Notes: generated from the sequence alone by a model not told the origin. Counted from the stretch's first letter, positions 20,034 through 29,544 are shown. The stretch: 41,144 nucleotides of DNA from Pseudomonadaceae bacterium (GCA_019747155.1 JAIERD010000396.1:1-41144), one strand, 5' to 3'. Numbers and translations: made by a program.

Positions 20034-21404
20034 TTAAACCCCGGTCAGCATCGCATCCGCAGGTGCATTGGCGCGGTGGTGTGAGGTCAGTTGGAAGTAG
20101 ACGAAACCCACCACCATAAAGCCGAGGAACACCATTCCGATCATGGCATTAAACCAAGCCATCGCCACCAAGCACACCACAGCCAATACCAAGGCGATGC
20201 CCGGCACTATCGGATAGCCAGGGGCGCGGAAACTGCGCTCCAGATTCGGCTCGGCTTTGCGCAGTTTAAACAGGCTGAGCATGCTCATGATGTACATCAC
20301 GATGGCGCCGAACACCGCCATGGTGATCATTGCGGCGGTCAGGGTCATGCCTTGCAGGTTGATCAGGCCGTCGCTGTAGATAGCCGCGATGCCGATCACA
20401 CCGCCGGCCAGAATCGCCCGGTGTGGGGTTTGGAAGCGGTTCAGCTTAGCCAGGCCGCGCGGCAGGTAGCCGGCGCGAGCGAGGGCGAAGAACTGCCGCG
20501 AGTAGCCGAGGATGATGCCGTGAAAGCTCGCCACCAGACCGAACAGGCCGATCCACACCAGCATGTGCATCCAGGTCGAATTATCACCGACCACGGCTTT
20601 CATCGCCTGGGGCAGTGGGTCGTTGATGTTCGACAGTTGGCGCCAGTCGCCGACACCGCCAGCCATCACCATCACCCCGACTGCCAGGAACACCAGGGTC
20701 AGAATGCCGCTGATATAGGCTTTGGGAATGGTGCGTTTTGGGTCCTTGGCTTCTTCGGCGGCCATGGCCGCGCCTTCGATGGCGAGGAAGAACCAGATGG
20801 CGAAAGGAATCGCCGCGAACATTCCTGGAATTGCCGCACTGCTGAACTCGTTGGCGCCCGACCAGCCATTCAAGGCGAAGTTGCTGAAGCTGAAGCCCGG
20901 TGCCACCACGCCCATAAACACCAACAACTCGGCCACCGCCAATACCGTCACCACCAGTTCAAAGGTGGCGGCAATGCTGACGCCGAGGATGTTCAGGGTC
21001 ATAAAGACGATGTAGGCGCCGACCGCCGCATGCTTGGGGTCCAGTTCGGGGAACTGCACATTCAAGTAAGCGCCGATGGCCATGGCAATGGCCGGTGGCG
21101 CGAAGACGAACTCGATCAGCGTGGCCAGGCCGGCAATCAAGCCGCCCTTGGGACCAAAGGCCCGCCGGCTGTAAGCGAAGGGCCCGCCCGCGTGGGGAAT
21201 GGCGGTGGTCAGCTCGGTAAAGCTGAAGATAAAGCAGGTGTACATGGTCGCGACCATCAAGGCCGTGACCAGAAAGCCCATGGTGCCGGCGCTGCCCCAG
21301 CCATAACTCCAGCCGAAGTATTCGCCGGAAATCACCAAGCCGACGGCGATGCCCCAGAGGTGCAGGGTGCCGAGGGTTGGTTTGAGTTGCGTTGTCGTTG
21401 TCAT
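20034..21404 (-). CDS. eat: Ethanolamine permease (APC family)
   Basis: Multi-TM APC transporter (GEYFGWSYGWGSAGTMGFLV) directly upstream of eutBC. Confidence 0.93.
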   Translation of the reverse strand: MTTTTQLKPTLGTLHLWGIAVGLVISGEYFGWSYGWGSAGTMGFLVTALMVATMYTCFIFSFTELTTAIPHAGGPFAYSRRAFGPKGGLIAGLATLIEFVFAPPAIAMAIGAYLNVQFPELDPKHAAVGAYIVFMTLNILGVSIAATFELVVTVLAVAELLVFMGVVAPGFSFSNFALNGWSGANEFSSAAIPGMFAAIPFAIWFFLAIEGAAMAAEEAKDPKRTIPKAYISGILTLVFLAVGVMVMAGGVGDWRQLSNINDPLPQAMKAVVGDNSTWMHMLVWIGLFGLVASFHGIILGYSRQFFALARAGYLPRGLAKLNRFQTPHRAILAGGVIGIAAIYSDGLINLQGMTLTAAMITMAVFGAIVMYIMSMLSLFKLRKAEPNLERSFRAPGYPIVPGIALVLAVVCLVAMAWFNAMIGMVFLGFMVVGFVYFQLTSHHRANAPADAMLTGV

Positions 21405-21453
21405 ATTGAGTACCCGCCCGAGAGTTGAACAGACCAAGAGTTTTGTCGAGGTA

Positions 21454-21469
21454 CGCAACGCCCATGCCA
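21454..21469 (-). promoter_or_regulatory. Candidate sigma54 (-24/-12) promoter upstream of eat
   Basis: Minus strand TGGCATG-GGCG-TTGCG versus consensus TGGCACG-N4-TTGCW. Confidence 0.6.
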
Positions 21470-21549
21470 GCTGCCGCCAATAGCGAGCGGCTGGCGTGGG
21501 GGTTTGCGTTTTTAGCTATGCAGAGGACGTTTTCAGCGCAGTAGAGCGC

Positions 21550-23070
21550 TTAAAAGAAGCCCAGCGGGTTGATGTCATAGCTGACCAGCAGGTTTTTGGT
21601 CTGTTGATAGTGCTCGAGTGCCACTTTATGGGTCTCGCGGCCAACACCCGATTTCTTGTAGCCACCGAAGGCGGCGTGGGCGGGGTACAGGTGATAGCAG
21701 TTGGTCCACACGCGGCCGGCTTTAATCGCCCGGCCCATGCGGTAGGCGCGATTGATGTCGCGGGTCCAGAGGCCGGCACCGAGGCCGAACTCGGTGTCGT
21801 TGGCAATCGCCAAGGCTTCGGCTTCGTCCTTAAAAGTGGTGACGCTGACCACCGGGCCGAAGATTTCCTCTTGGAATACGCGCATCTTGTTGTGACCCTT
21901 GAGCAGGGTCGGCTGGATGTAATAACCGCCGCCCAAGGAGCCGGCGAGTTTCTCCACGCCACCGCCGGTGAGCAGTTCGGCGCCTTCTTGTTTGGCGATT
22001 TCCAGGTAGCTGAGAATCTTGTCGAACTGCTGCTCGGACGCTTGGGCGCCGACCATGGTCTCGGTGTCCAGCGGGTCGCCGCGTTTGATCTGATTAACCT
22101 TCTTCATTACCTCCTTCATAAAGGCTGGGTAGATCGATTCCTGCACCAAGGCGCGGGATGGGCAGGTGCAGACTTCGCCCTGGTTGAAGAACGCCAGCAC
22201 CAGGCCTTCGGCGGCCTTTTCGATAAAGCTTTGCTCGGCCTGCATGATGTCTTCGAAGAAGATATTCGGGCTCTTGCCGCCCAGCTCGACGGTGCTCGGG
22301 ATGATGTTCTCGGCGGCGCACTTGAGAATGTGCGCGCCCACCGGAGTGGAGCCGGTGAAGGCGATCTTGGCGATGCGCTTGCTAGTCGCCAGCGCTTCGC
22401 CGGCCTCTTTGCCAAAACCTTGCACCACGTTGAGTACGCCCGGCGGCAGCAGGTCGCCGATCAGCTCCATCAGCACTGTTATGCCCAGCGGCGTTTGCTC
22501 GGCCGGTTTCAGCACCACGCAGTTGCCGGCGGCCAGGGCCGGGGCCAGCTTCCAGGCGGCCATCAGCAGCGGGAAGTTCCACGGGATGATCTGCCCGACC
22601 ACGCCCAGCGGTTCATGGATGTGATAGGCCACGGTGTTGCCATCGATCTCGGCGGCGCTGCCTTCTTGGGCGCGCAGGCAGCCGGCAAAATAACGGAAGT
22701 GATCGGCGGCCAGCGGGATGTCAGCGTTCAGGGTTTCGCGCACGGCCTTGCCGTTGTCCCAGGTTTCGGTGATGGCCAGCAGTTCGAGATTGGCTTCGAT
22801 ACGGTCGGCAATTTTCAGCAGTACCCCAGAGCGCGCTTGCACCGAGGTCTTGCCCCAGGCATCGGCTGCGGCGTGGGCTGCGTCCAGGGCCTTGTCGATG
22901 TCTTCGGCCGTGGAGCGGGGGAATTCGGCAATCGGCTGGCCATTTACTGGCGAGCTGTTGGTGAAGTATTGGCCTTTGACCGGCGCGACAAATTCGCCGC
23001 CGATGTAGTTGCCGTAGCGAGTCTTGAAGGAAACGAGGGCGCCTTCGGTACCTGGGTGGGCATAACGCAT
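21550..23070 (-). CDS. exaC: NAD-dependent aldehyde dehydrogenase (acetaldehyde dehydrogenase of the ethanolamine pathway)
   Basis: [56 protein letters not shown]. Confidence 0.92.
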   Translation of the reverse strand: MRYAHPGTEGALVSFKTRYGNYIGGEFVAPVKGQYFTNSSPVNGQPIAEFPRSTAEDIDKALDAAHAAADAWGKTSVQARSGVLLKIADRIEANLELLAITETWDNGKAVRETLNADIPLAADHFRYFAGCLRAQEGSAAEIDGNTVAYHIHEPLGVVGQIIPWNFPLLMAAWKLAPALAAGNCVVLKPAEQTPLGITVLMELIGDLLPPGVLNVVQGFGKEAGEALATSKRIAKIAFTGSTPVGAHILKCAAENIIPSTVELGGKSPNIFFEDIMQAEQSFIEKAAEGLVLAFFNQGEVCTCPSRALVQESIYPAFMKEVMKKVNQIKRGDPLDTETMVGAQASEQQFDKILSYLEIAKQEGAELLTGGGVEKLAGSLGGGYYIQPTLLKGHNKMRVFQEEIFGPVVSVTTFKDEAEALAIANDTEFGLGAGLWTRDINRAYRMGRAIKAGRVWTNCYHLYPAHAAFGGYKKSGVGRETHKVALEHYQQTKNLLVSYDINPLGFF

Positions 23071-23146
23071 GCTGAGAATCTCCTGGTTTTTTGTGCTTGT
23101 TATTAGGTTGCAGAGGAGTGCGCTCGGTGGCGCTACCTAAGCCTAG

Positions 23147-23162
23147 AGCAAGGGCCGGGCCA
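23147..23162 (-). promoter_or_regulatory. Candidate sigma54 (-24/-12) promoter upstream of the aldehyde dehydrogenase
   Basis: Minus strand TGGCCCG-GCCC-TTGCT versus TGGCACG-N4-TTGCW. Confidence 0.7.
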
Positions 23163-23250
23163 AGGTTGCGAGATGGCTGATTTAGAGGGGCTTTACCCGT
23201 TTGCAAAGCTAAGTTGCCGGTGCCCTTGTATCGACGGCGATACGCTCAGG

Positions 23251-23265
23251 GTGACAAATTGTCAC
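23251..23265. promoter_or_regulatory. Candidate enhancer (UAS) for the sigma54 activator
   Basis: Inverted repeat GTGACA-AAT-TGTCAC about 90 bp upstream of the -24 element. Confidence 0.6.
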
Positions 23266-23389
23266 AGGTCTGGCGCGAGCGACGACCGGTCAGTCAGCTG
23301 CGCATTGCAAAGCCCCGGAGCCTGGGTAATGCTGGTCGATATTCAGCGCGGTAGACGCGGGTTTTAAGGCTATGCAGCGATATGGGTCA

Positions 23390-23450
23390 TAGGGTGGGCT
23401 TCAGCCCACCGCCGGGTGATAAGGGCTTTGGTGGGCTGAAGCCCACCCTA
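23390..23450. repeat. Paired REP (REPIN-like), family A
   Basis: tagggtgggcttcagcccacc ... ggtgggctgaagcccaccctag. Confidence 0.85.
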
Positions 23451-23509
23451 GGCTTTGCCGTCAACACTTAACGGCTACTGAGCCATTTCTAAGGCGGAGA
23501 ACAATAACA

Positions 23510-25430
23510 ATGCCGGCGAATCAATTTAGTCAGCACACCCAGCAGGTGCTCACGGTCGGGCAGGGCATCCAGCAATTGGCCGGGCCGGCTGCGGATGCAT
23601 CCATCGCCCGCTCCTGGTTGCGTTGCCTGCAGGACTATCAACTCGACCCGGCGCAGCGCATGGCGCCCACAGTGTTGGAGCACAGTCGCGTGCTGGAGTC
23701 GCGCGAACGCTTGCAGCAGGTGCTGGAAATCGCCGGCGGCGAGATGACCAACTTGCACCAGCAACTGTCCGGCAGCGGTCATGCGGTGCTGCTTACCGAC
23801 TCCCGTGGGGTGATCCTCAACAGCGTCACCGGCGATGCCGAGCGCAAGACCTTCGAACGTGCCGGGCTGTGGCTCGGCGCCGACTGGAGCGAAGCCTGCG
23901 AGGGTACCAATGGCATCGGCACCTGTTTGGTTGAACGCCAGGCCCTGACCATTCACCGCGACGAACATTTTCGCGGCCGCCACACCGGGCTGACCTGCTC
24001 GGCCAGCCCAGTATTCGATGCCCAGGGCGATTTGCTGGCGGTGCTGGACGTGTCCTCGGCGCGCCGCGACGTGTCGCGCCAGAGCCAGTTTCACACCATG
24101 GCGCTGGTCAACCTGTCGGCGAAGATGATTGAGAGCTGTTACTTCTTACGGCGCTTCGAGGGCCAGTGGCTGCTGCGTTTTCATCTGCAGGCCGAGTACG
24201 TCGGTTTGTTCAGCGAGGGCCTGCTGGCCTTTGACGGCGAGGGGCGGATCAGCGCGGTCAATCAGAGTGCGATGAACCTGCTCGGGCTGACTCGCTCGGC
24301 GTTGCTTGGGCAACCGCTAGAGAACTTTTTTGATTGTCGGCTGGATGAACTGCTTGGCCGCGCCAGCCCGCAACCGAGCGCCAGCTGGCCATTGCGCAGC
24401 CGTAACGGCCGGGTCTTGTTTGCCATGCTGCGCGGTGCGCCGCGCAGCGTGCCGACCTTCAATCGCCCAGCGCCAGCAGCGGCGCAGAGCACCGCGCAAC
24501 CCTGGTGCATGGCCGATGCCGCCTTGCAAAACGACTTGCGTCGCGCCGTGCGAGTGTTCGAACGCGACGTGCCCTTGTTGCTGAATGGCGAGACCGGCTC
24601 GGGCAAAGAGGCGTTCGCCAAGGCCGTGCACCAGGGCAGTTCGCGGGCGGCCAAGGCCTTCGTGGCGCTGAACTGCGCGGCGATCCCGGAGAACCTGATC
24701 GAGAGCGAGCTGTTCGGCTATCGCGGCGGCAGTTTTACCGGCGCGCGCAAAGATGGCATGCGCGGCAAGTTGCAGCAGGCCGACGGTGGCACCCTGTTTT
24801 TGGATGAAATTGGCGACATGCCGCTGGCGCTGCAAACCCGTTTGCTGCGGGTCTTGGAAGATCGCCTGGTGGTGCCGATTGGCGGCGAGCCGCAGGCCAT
24901 CGATGTACGCATCATCAGCGCCACCCACAGAGCGCTGGATGAGCGGGTGACGGCCGGCAGTTTTCGCGAAGACCTGTTTTACCGCCTCAACGGCCTGGTG
25001 CTGGATTTGCCAGCGCACGGACAAGTTGCAATTGCTTGAGCACTTGCTGGCGCAGGAAGCCGCCGGCCAGCCGCTGCTACTGGAACCCAGTGCCCGCCAG
25101 GCGCTGCTCGATTACCACTGGCCCGGCAACGTGCGGCAATTGCGCAACGTGCTGCGCACCCTGGCGGCGCTTTGCGACGATGGCTGCATTCGGCTCGGCG
25201 ACTTGCCCGCGTCGATTCGCCAAGCCCAGCTGCAAACCCAGGTCTTGCCAGCGCCAGTACAAAGCAGCGTCGCCGGCCCACTGGATGATGCCGAGCGCAG
25301 CGCTTTGTTGGCGGCGTTGCAGGCCCAGCACTGGCACATGACCCACACCGCCGAGCAGTTGGGCATCAGCCGCAACACCCTGTATCGCAAGCTGCGCAAA
25401 CATGGCATCGAGCGCTGCGAGCAGGGTTGA
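23510..25430 (+). pseudogene. eatR: Sigma54-dependent activator, AcoR family (syntenic with P. aeruginosa eatR), frameshifted near 25015
   Basis: GAF + PAS-like + AAA+ (GETGSGKEAFAKAVH, GSFTGAR) in ORF 23510-25039; AAA+ tail and Fis-type HTH (HTAEQLGISRNTLYRKLRKHGI) continue in another frame to 25430. Confidence 0.85.
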
Positions 25431-25431
25431 A

Positions 25432-25466
25432 TCGCGGGGCGGTCGCGGCTAAAGCCCCTCCTACAA
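25432..25466. repeat. REP, family C
   Basis: atcgcggggcggtcgcggctaaagcccctcctacaa. Confidence 0.65.
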
Positions 25467-25510
25467 GAGCCGTGCCCGTCAGCACAAATCTGCAGCAAGC
25501 CAGCATTCCC

Positions 25511-25536
25511 GTAGGAGCGGCTTCAGCCGCTCCTAC
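25511..25536. repeat. REP hairpin, family C related
   Basis: gtaggagcggct-tc-agccgctcctac. Confidence 0.75.
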
Positions 25537-25670
25537 GGGTTGATGCGTTTGCCAGCGCACCGCGCCGTGCTGGCCCCGTACCAACGCCTGCGGTAACCTG
25601 CCGGCCTAGTTTGTGCGGGCCGTGGCGCCCGTTTTTGCGCTCGTCGCAAGGCCGTTTTTTGAGGTAACCC

Positions 25671-27023
25671 ATGCACATCCATATTCTCGGTATCTGTGGC
25701 ACTTTTATGGGCTCGCTGGCGGTGCTGGCTAAGGAGTTGGGCCATCGCGTGACCGGCTCCGACGCCAATGTTTACCCGCCCATGAGCACCCAGCTGCAGG
25801 CCCAGGGCATCGAACTGATCCAGGGTTATGACCCGGCTCAGCTCACGCCGGCACCGGATCTGGTGGTGATCGGCAACGCCCTGTCGCGCGGCAATCCGGC
25901 GGTGGAGTATGTGTTGAACAAGGGCTTGGCCTACGTGTCCGGTCCGCAATGGCTGGCCGAGCATGTGCTGCAAGGGCGTTGGGTGTTGGCGGTGGCCGGC
26001 ACTCACGGCAAAACCACCACCAGCAGCATGCTGGCCTGGGTGTTGGAACATGCCGGCATGAGTCCGGGCTTTTTGATTGGCGGCGTACCACAGAATTTCG
26101 GTATTTCGGCGCGCCTGGGCGATACGCCGTTCTTCGTGATCGAGGCCGACGAATACGACAGCGCCTTCTTCGACAAGCGCAGCAAGTTCGTCCACTACCG
26201 CCCACGCACGGCGATTCTGAATAACCTTGAGTTCGATCATGCGGATATCTTCCCGGATCTGGCCGCCATCGAGCGGCAGTTCCATCATCTGATACGGACC
26301 ATCCCCAGCGAAGGCCTGGTTATTTATCCGCAAGCGGAAGCCGCCTTGCAGCGAGTGATCGAGATGGGCTGCTGGACGCCCGTGCAGACCACCGGCGAAG
26401 GCGCCCAATGGCAGGCTCGATTACTTAGCGAAGACGGCTCGCGTTTCGAAGTGCTGTTCGCCGGCGCAGTGCAAGGCGTGGTCGACTGGCCGCTGACTGG
26501 TCAGCACAACGTCGCCAACGCCCTGGTGTGTCTGGCGGCGGCGCGCCACGTTGGTGTGGTGCCGGAGCTGGGGATTGCCGGCTTGAGCGCATTCAAGAAC
26601 GTCAAACGGCGTATGGAGAAGGTCGCCGAAGTGGCGGGCGTGACCATCTATGACGACTTTGCCCACCACCCCACCGCTATCGCCACCACCCTCGACGGCC
26701 TGCGTAAAAGCGTCGGCGCGGCGCAGTTGATCGCCATCATCGAGCCGCGCTCCAACTCGATGAAACTCGGCGCCCATCGCGCCGGGTTACCGGAATCCGT
26801 CGCCCAAGCCGATCAGGTGTTCTGGTACGCCCCGGCCAACCTCGGTTGGGACTTGGCCGCCACTGTGGCCAGCAGCACGGTGCCGACCCAGGTCTGCGAT
26901 TCGCTGGAGCAGATCATCAGCGGGGTTAAAGCATTGGCCGCCCCCGGCACCCAGGTGGTGGTGATGAGCAACGGCGGCTTCGGTGGCTTGCATGGCAAGC
27001 TGGCTGTGGCGCTAGCGGAATAG
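25671..27023 (+). CDS. mpl: UDP-N-acetylmuramate:L-alanyl-gamma-D-glutamyl-meso-diaminopimelate ligase
   Basis: HIHILGICGTFMGSLAVLAKELGHRVTGSD, GTHGKTTTSSM, DDFAHHPTAIATTL. Confidence 0.96.
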   Translation: MHIHILGICGTFMGSLAVLAKELGHRVTGSDANVYPPMSTQLQAQGIELIQGYDPAQLTPAPDLVVIGNALSRGNPAVEYVLNKGLAYVSGPQWLAEHVLQGRWVLAVAGTHGKTTTSSMLAWVLEHAGMSPGFLIGGVPQNFGISARLGDTPFFVIEADEYDSAFFDKRSKFVHYRPRTAILNNLEFDHADIFPDLAAIERQFHHLIRTIPSEGLVIYPQAEAALQRVIEMGCWTPVQTTGEGAQWQARLLSEDGSRFEVLFAGAVQGVVDWPLTGQHNVANALVCLAAARHVGVVPELGIAGLSAFKNVKRRMEKVAEVAGVTIYDDFAHHPTAIATTLDGLRKSVGAAQLIAIIEPRSNSMKLGAHRAGLPESVAQADQVFWYAPANLGWDLAATVASSTVPTQVCDSLEQIISGVKALAAPGTQVVVMSNGGFGGLHGKLAVALAE

Positions 27024-27062
27024 AAAGTGGAAGTTCGCGCTCAAGGCGTCGTGAGCGCAAAT

Positions 27063-27160
27063 TAGGTCAGGCGAAAGCCTGCGAGAAAGCGGAGTTTACA
27101 GCTGTAAATGAGCATTTCGAGCAGGCTTTCAACGCAGCATAAGCAAGCGCAACAGCGTTG
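27063..27160 (+). repeat. Structured intergenic element, copy E1, in the ubiX leader
   Basis: AGCCTGC / GCAGGCT clamp around GAGAAAGCGGAG-TTTACAGCTGTAAA-TGAGCATTTCGA, then TTTCAACGC tail; similar to 29611-29751 (minus). Confidence 0.75.
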
Positions 27161-27171
27161 AGAGTGAATTT

Positions 27172-27804
27172 ATGAGTGGTCCTGAACGAATTACCTTGGC
27201 CATGACCGGCGCCTCGGGCGCTCAGTACGGCCTGCGCCTGCTGGATTGTTTGGTGCGCGAAGAGCGCGAGGTGCATTTTCTGATCTCCAAGGCCGCGCAG
27301 TTGGTGCTGGCCACCGAAACCGACGTGTGCCTGCCGGCCAAAGCCCAGGCAATGCAGGCGTTCTTGACTGAATACACCGGCGCCGTGGCCGGGCAGATCC
27401 GCGTGTATGGCAAGGAAGACTGGATGGCGCCGGCGGCCTCCGGCTCCGGCGCACCGACCGCCATGGTGGTGGTGCCGTGCTCGACCGGCACCCTGTCGGC
27501 GATTGCCACGGGTGCCTGCAACAACCTGATCGAGCGGGCCGCCGACGTGGCCATCAAGGAGCGCCGCCAGCTGATTCTGGTACCACGGGAGGCGCCATTT
27601 TCCAGCATCCATCTGGAAAATATGCTCAAGCTGTCCAATCTTGGGGTGACCATTCTGCCGGCCTCGCCAGGTTTTTATCACCAGCCACAAACCATTGATG
27701 ATCTGATCGACTTCGTCGTGGCGCGGATTCTCAACTGCCTGAATATCCCCCAGGACATGCTGCCGCGTTGGGGCGAGCATCATCACGGCAGCGGCGATGA
27801 ATAA
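27172..27804 (+). CDS. ubiX: Flavin prenyltransferase UbiX
   Basis: [61 protein letters not shown]. Confidence 0.95.
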   Translation: MSGPERITLAMTGASGAQYGLRLLDCLVREEREVHFLISKAAQLVLATETDVCLPAKAQAMQAFLTEYTGAVAGQIRVYGKEDWMAPAASGSGAPTAMVVVPCSTGTLSAIATGACNNLIERAADVAIKERRQLILVPREAPFSSIHLENMLKLSNLGVTILPASPGFYHQPQTIDDLIDFVVARILNCLNIPQDMLPRWGEHHHGSGDE

Positions 27805-27842
27805 GGTTATGTGCCCGTTATGCGTTGCGCAGGCTGCAGCTT

Positions 27843-27927
27843 TTGTAGGCGGGGCTTTAGCCGCGACCCGCGTCCCTCAGCGCTCGCTGACACACCGCAA
27901 GGCATCGCGGCTAAAGCCCCTCCTACG
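27843..27927. repeat. Paired REP (REPIN-like), family C
   Basis: gtaggcggggctttagccgcga ... tcgcggctaaagcccctcctac. Confidence 0.85.
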
Positions 27928-27964
27928 AGGTGTGTGGCGTTCAACACGTAACGGCTACATAGCC

Positions 27965-28252
27965 ATGAATAAACCGCTGGGGCTACTGCTGGCGGCCTGC
28001 TTGCTGCAAGGCTGCGCCAGCGTCAGTACCCTGAACGGGGCTAAGACGGACTTGCCGATTATTTATTCTGGCACCCGCCTGGACTGGTACGCCCTGCATG
28101 GCGGCTGCTGTCCGGTGCCGCGCTTTGGCAGCGAGCCGCCGAGCTATCCGGCGCTCGACCTGCCCTTTAGTGCGCTGCTGGATACTTTGGTGCTGCCCTT
28201 TACGGTCTTGGCCGAACTGGGTGTAGGCGTCGGCGTAAGCGGCGGGCTGTAG
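27965..28252 (+). CDS. YceK/YidQ-family small lipoprotein
   Basis: Lipobox LLQGC; IYSGTRLDWYAL...YPALDLPFSALLDTLVLPFTV. Confidence 0.82.
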   Translation: MNKPLGLLLAACLLQGCASVSTLNGAKTDLPIIYSGTRLDWYALHGGCCPVPRFGSEPPSYPALDLPFSALLDTLVLPFTVLAELGVGVGVSGGL

Positions 28253-28270
28253 GGTGGGCTTCAGCCCACC
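28249..28270. repeat. Single REP, family A, overlapping the lipoprotein stop codon
   Basis: gtagggtgggcttcagcccacc; TAG stop at 28250-28252 lies in the repeat. Confidence 0.75.
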
Positions 28271-28278
28271 GAGTCCAT

Positions 28279-28893
28279 TTACACCGCCCAGCCCCACGAC
28301 ACCCAAGTCATCGGCCGTGGGCCCTTGAGGTAGCGGCTGTCGAGTTGCTCGATTTGAAAGCCGCCAGCGCGCAGCAGCGCCGGGATGTCGCGGTTTAAAT
28401 GACAGCCGCCGGCCAGCGGTTTCCAGATCGGCGTCAGGCGATTTTGCCAACGCACCACCGACAGGTCCGGGGCCAGCCCGTGTTCGCTGAACAGCAGCTT
28501 GCCGCCGGGTTTGAGCACCCGGCGCATCTCTTTTAATGCCGCTAAGGCATCGGGGATGGTGCAGAGGGTGAAGGTGCAGACGATGCTGTCGAAACTGGCG
28601 TCGGCCGCCTGAATCTGCCCCAGTTCCAGGGCGATCATCTGTACCGGAATGCTGATCTGCGCGGCGCGTTGCTGGGCCAGCTTTTGCATCTCGGCCGACG
28701 GGTCGACGCCGACAATTGCGCTGACTTTGTTCGGCTCATAAAAGCTCAGGTTCAGCCCGCTGCCGATACCAATCTCCAGTACGCGACCCTCGGCCAAAGG
28801 CACCACTTGCGCGCGGGTTTTCATCACGGCGCCCATGCCGCAGGCGAAGTCGATCAGGTGGGGCAGCAAGTGGCGATCGTAAAATCCCATCAA
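28279..28893 (-). CDS. Class I SAM-dependent methyltransferase
   Basis: VLEIGIGSGLNLSFY, FDSIVCTFTLCTIPDALAALKEMRRVLKPGGKLLFSEHG. Confidence 0.88.
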   Translation of the reverse strand: MMGFYDRHLLPHLIDFACGMGAVMKTRAQVVPLAEGRVLEIGIGSGLNLSFYEPNKVSAIVGVDPSAEMQKLAQQRAAQISIPVQMIALELGQIQAADASFDSIVCTFTLCTIPDALAALKEMRRVLKPGGKLLFSEHGLAPDLSVVRWQNRLTPIWKPLAGGCHLNRDIPALLRAGGFQIEQLDSRYLKGPRPMTWVSWGWAV

Positions 28894-28902
28894 TCAATAT
28901 CC

Positions 28903-29544
28903 TTAACGGCCAAGCTGGCGCAGCTGCGTCGATTCGATAATCCGCGTGCCGTCTTGCTCTTCCAGCGCCAGGCGCCAGAGGGCGCGGGCCAAGGTGCAGG
29001 CTTGAATGCCGCGATATTTACCAGGAATCCAGCGGGCCAGGGGCGCGATCAAGCGTTCGCCAAGGCGAAATTCGCGGCGTGGGCCGAGCAGCAGCGAAGG
29101 CCGGGCGATGGTCAGCTGCGGCCAGTTTTGCGCGTGCAAGGCGTTTTCCATTTCCCCTTTGACGCGGTTGTAAAACACGGACGAGTTGGCGTCGGCGCCG
29201 AGGGCGCTGATCACCAATAAGTGTCGGGCGCCGAGGGCTCGTGCGCGTGCAGCGAAGGCCAGCACCAGGTCATGGTCGACGGCGCGAAAGGCTGCCTGTG
29301 AGCCGGCTTGCTTGAGGGTGGTGCCCAGGCAGCAGAAGGCGGTATCGAAGTTGCCAGTCAGTTGCGGCAACAAGGTGGACAGTTCACCGACCGGATTGGC
29401 CAGATGCGGGTGACCGGCCAGCGCTCGCCGCGAGGGCGCCAAGACATGCGCCACGGTCGGTTCATTGAGCAGCCGATCGAGCAGGTGTTCGCCGGTCAGG
29501 CCACTGGCGCCGGCGAGCAAAATACGTTGCGGTGTGAGGTACAT
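28903..29544 (-). CDS. NAD(P)-binding (SDR/HTATIP2-like) oxidoreductase
   Basis: [52 protein letters not shown]. Confidence 0.85.
   Translation of the reverse strand: MYLTPQRILLAGASGLTGEHLLDRLLNEPTVAHVLAPSRRALAGHPHLANPVGELSTLLPQLTGNFDTAFCCLGTTLKQAGSQAAFRAVDHDLVLAFAARARALGARHLLVISALGADANSSVFYNRVKGEMENALHAQNWPQLTIARPSLLLGPRREFRLGERLIAPLARWIPGKYRGIQACTLARALWRLALEEQDGTRIIESTQLRQLGR

Noticed and set aside
20091-23106. Long plus-strand ORFs (20091-21428, 21496-23106) opposite eat and the aldehyde dehydrogenase
   Set aside because: Low-complexity H/Q/G-rich shadow frames of high-GC codon usage; the opposite strand encodes clear conserved enzymes.
27797-27964. N-terminal extension of the YceK-like ORF
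   Set aside because: Encoded by a REP pair; lipoprotein start with lipobox is at 27965.
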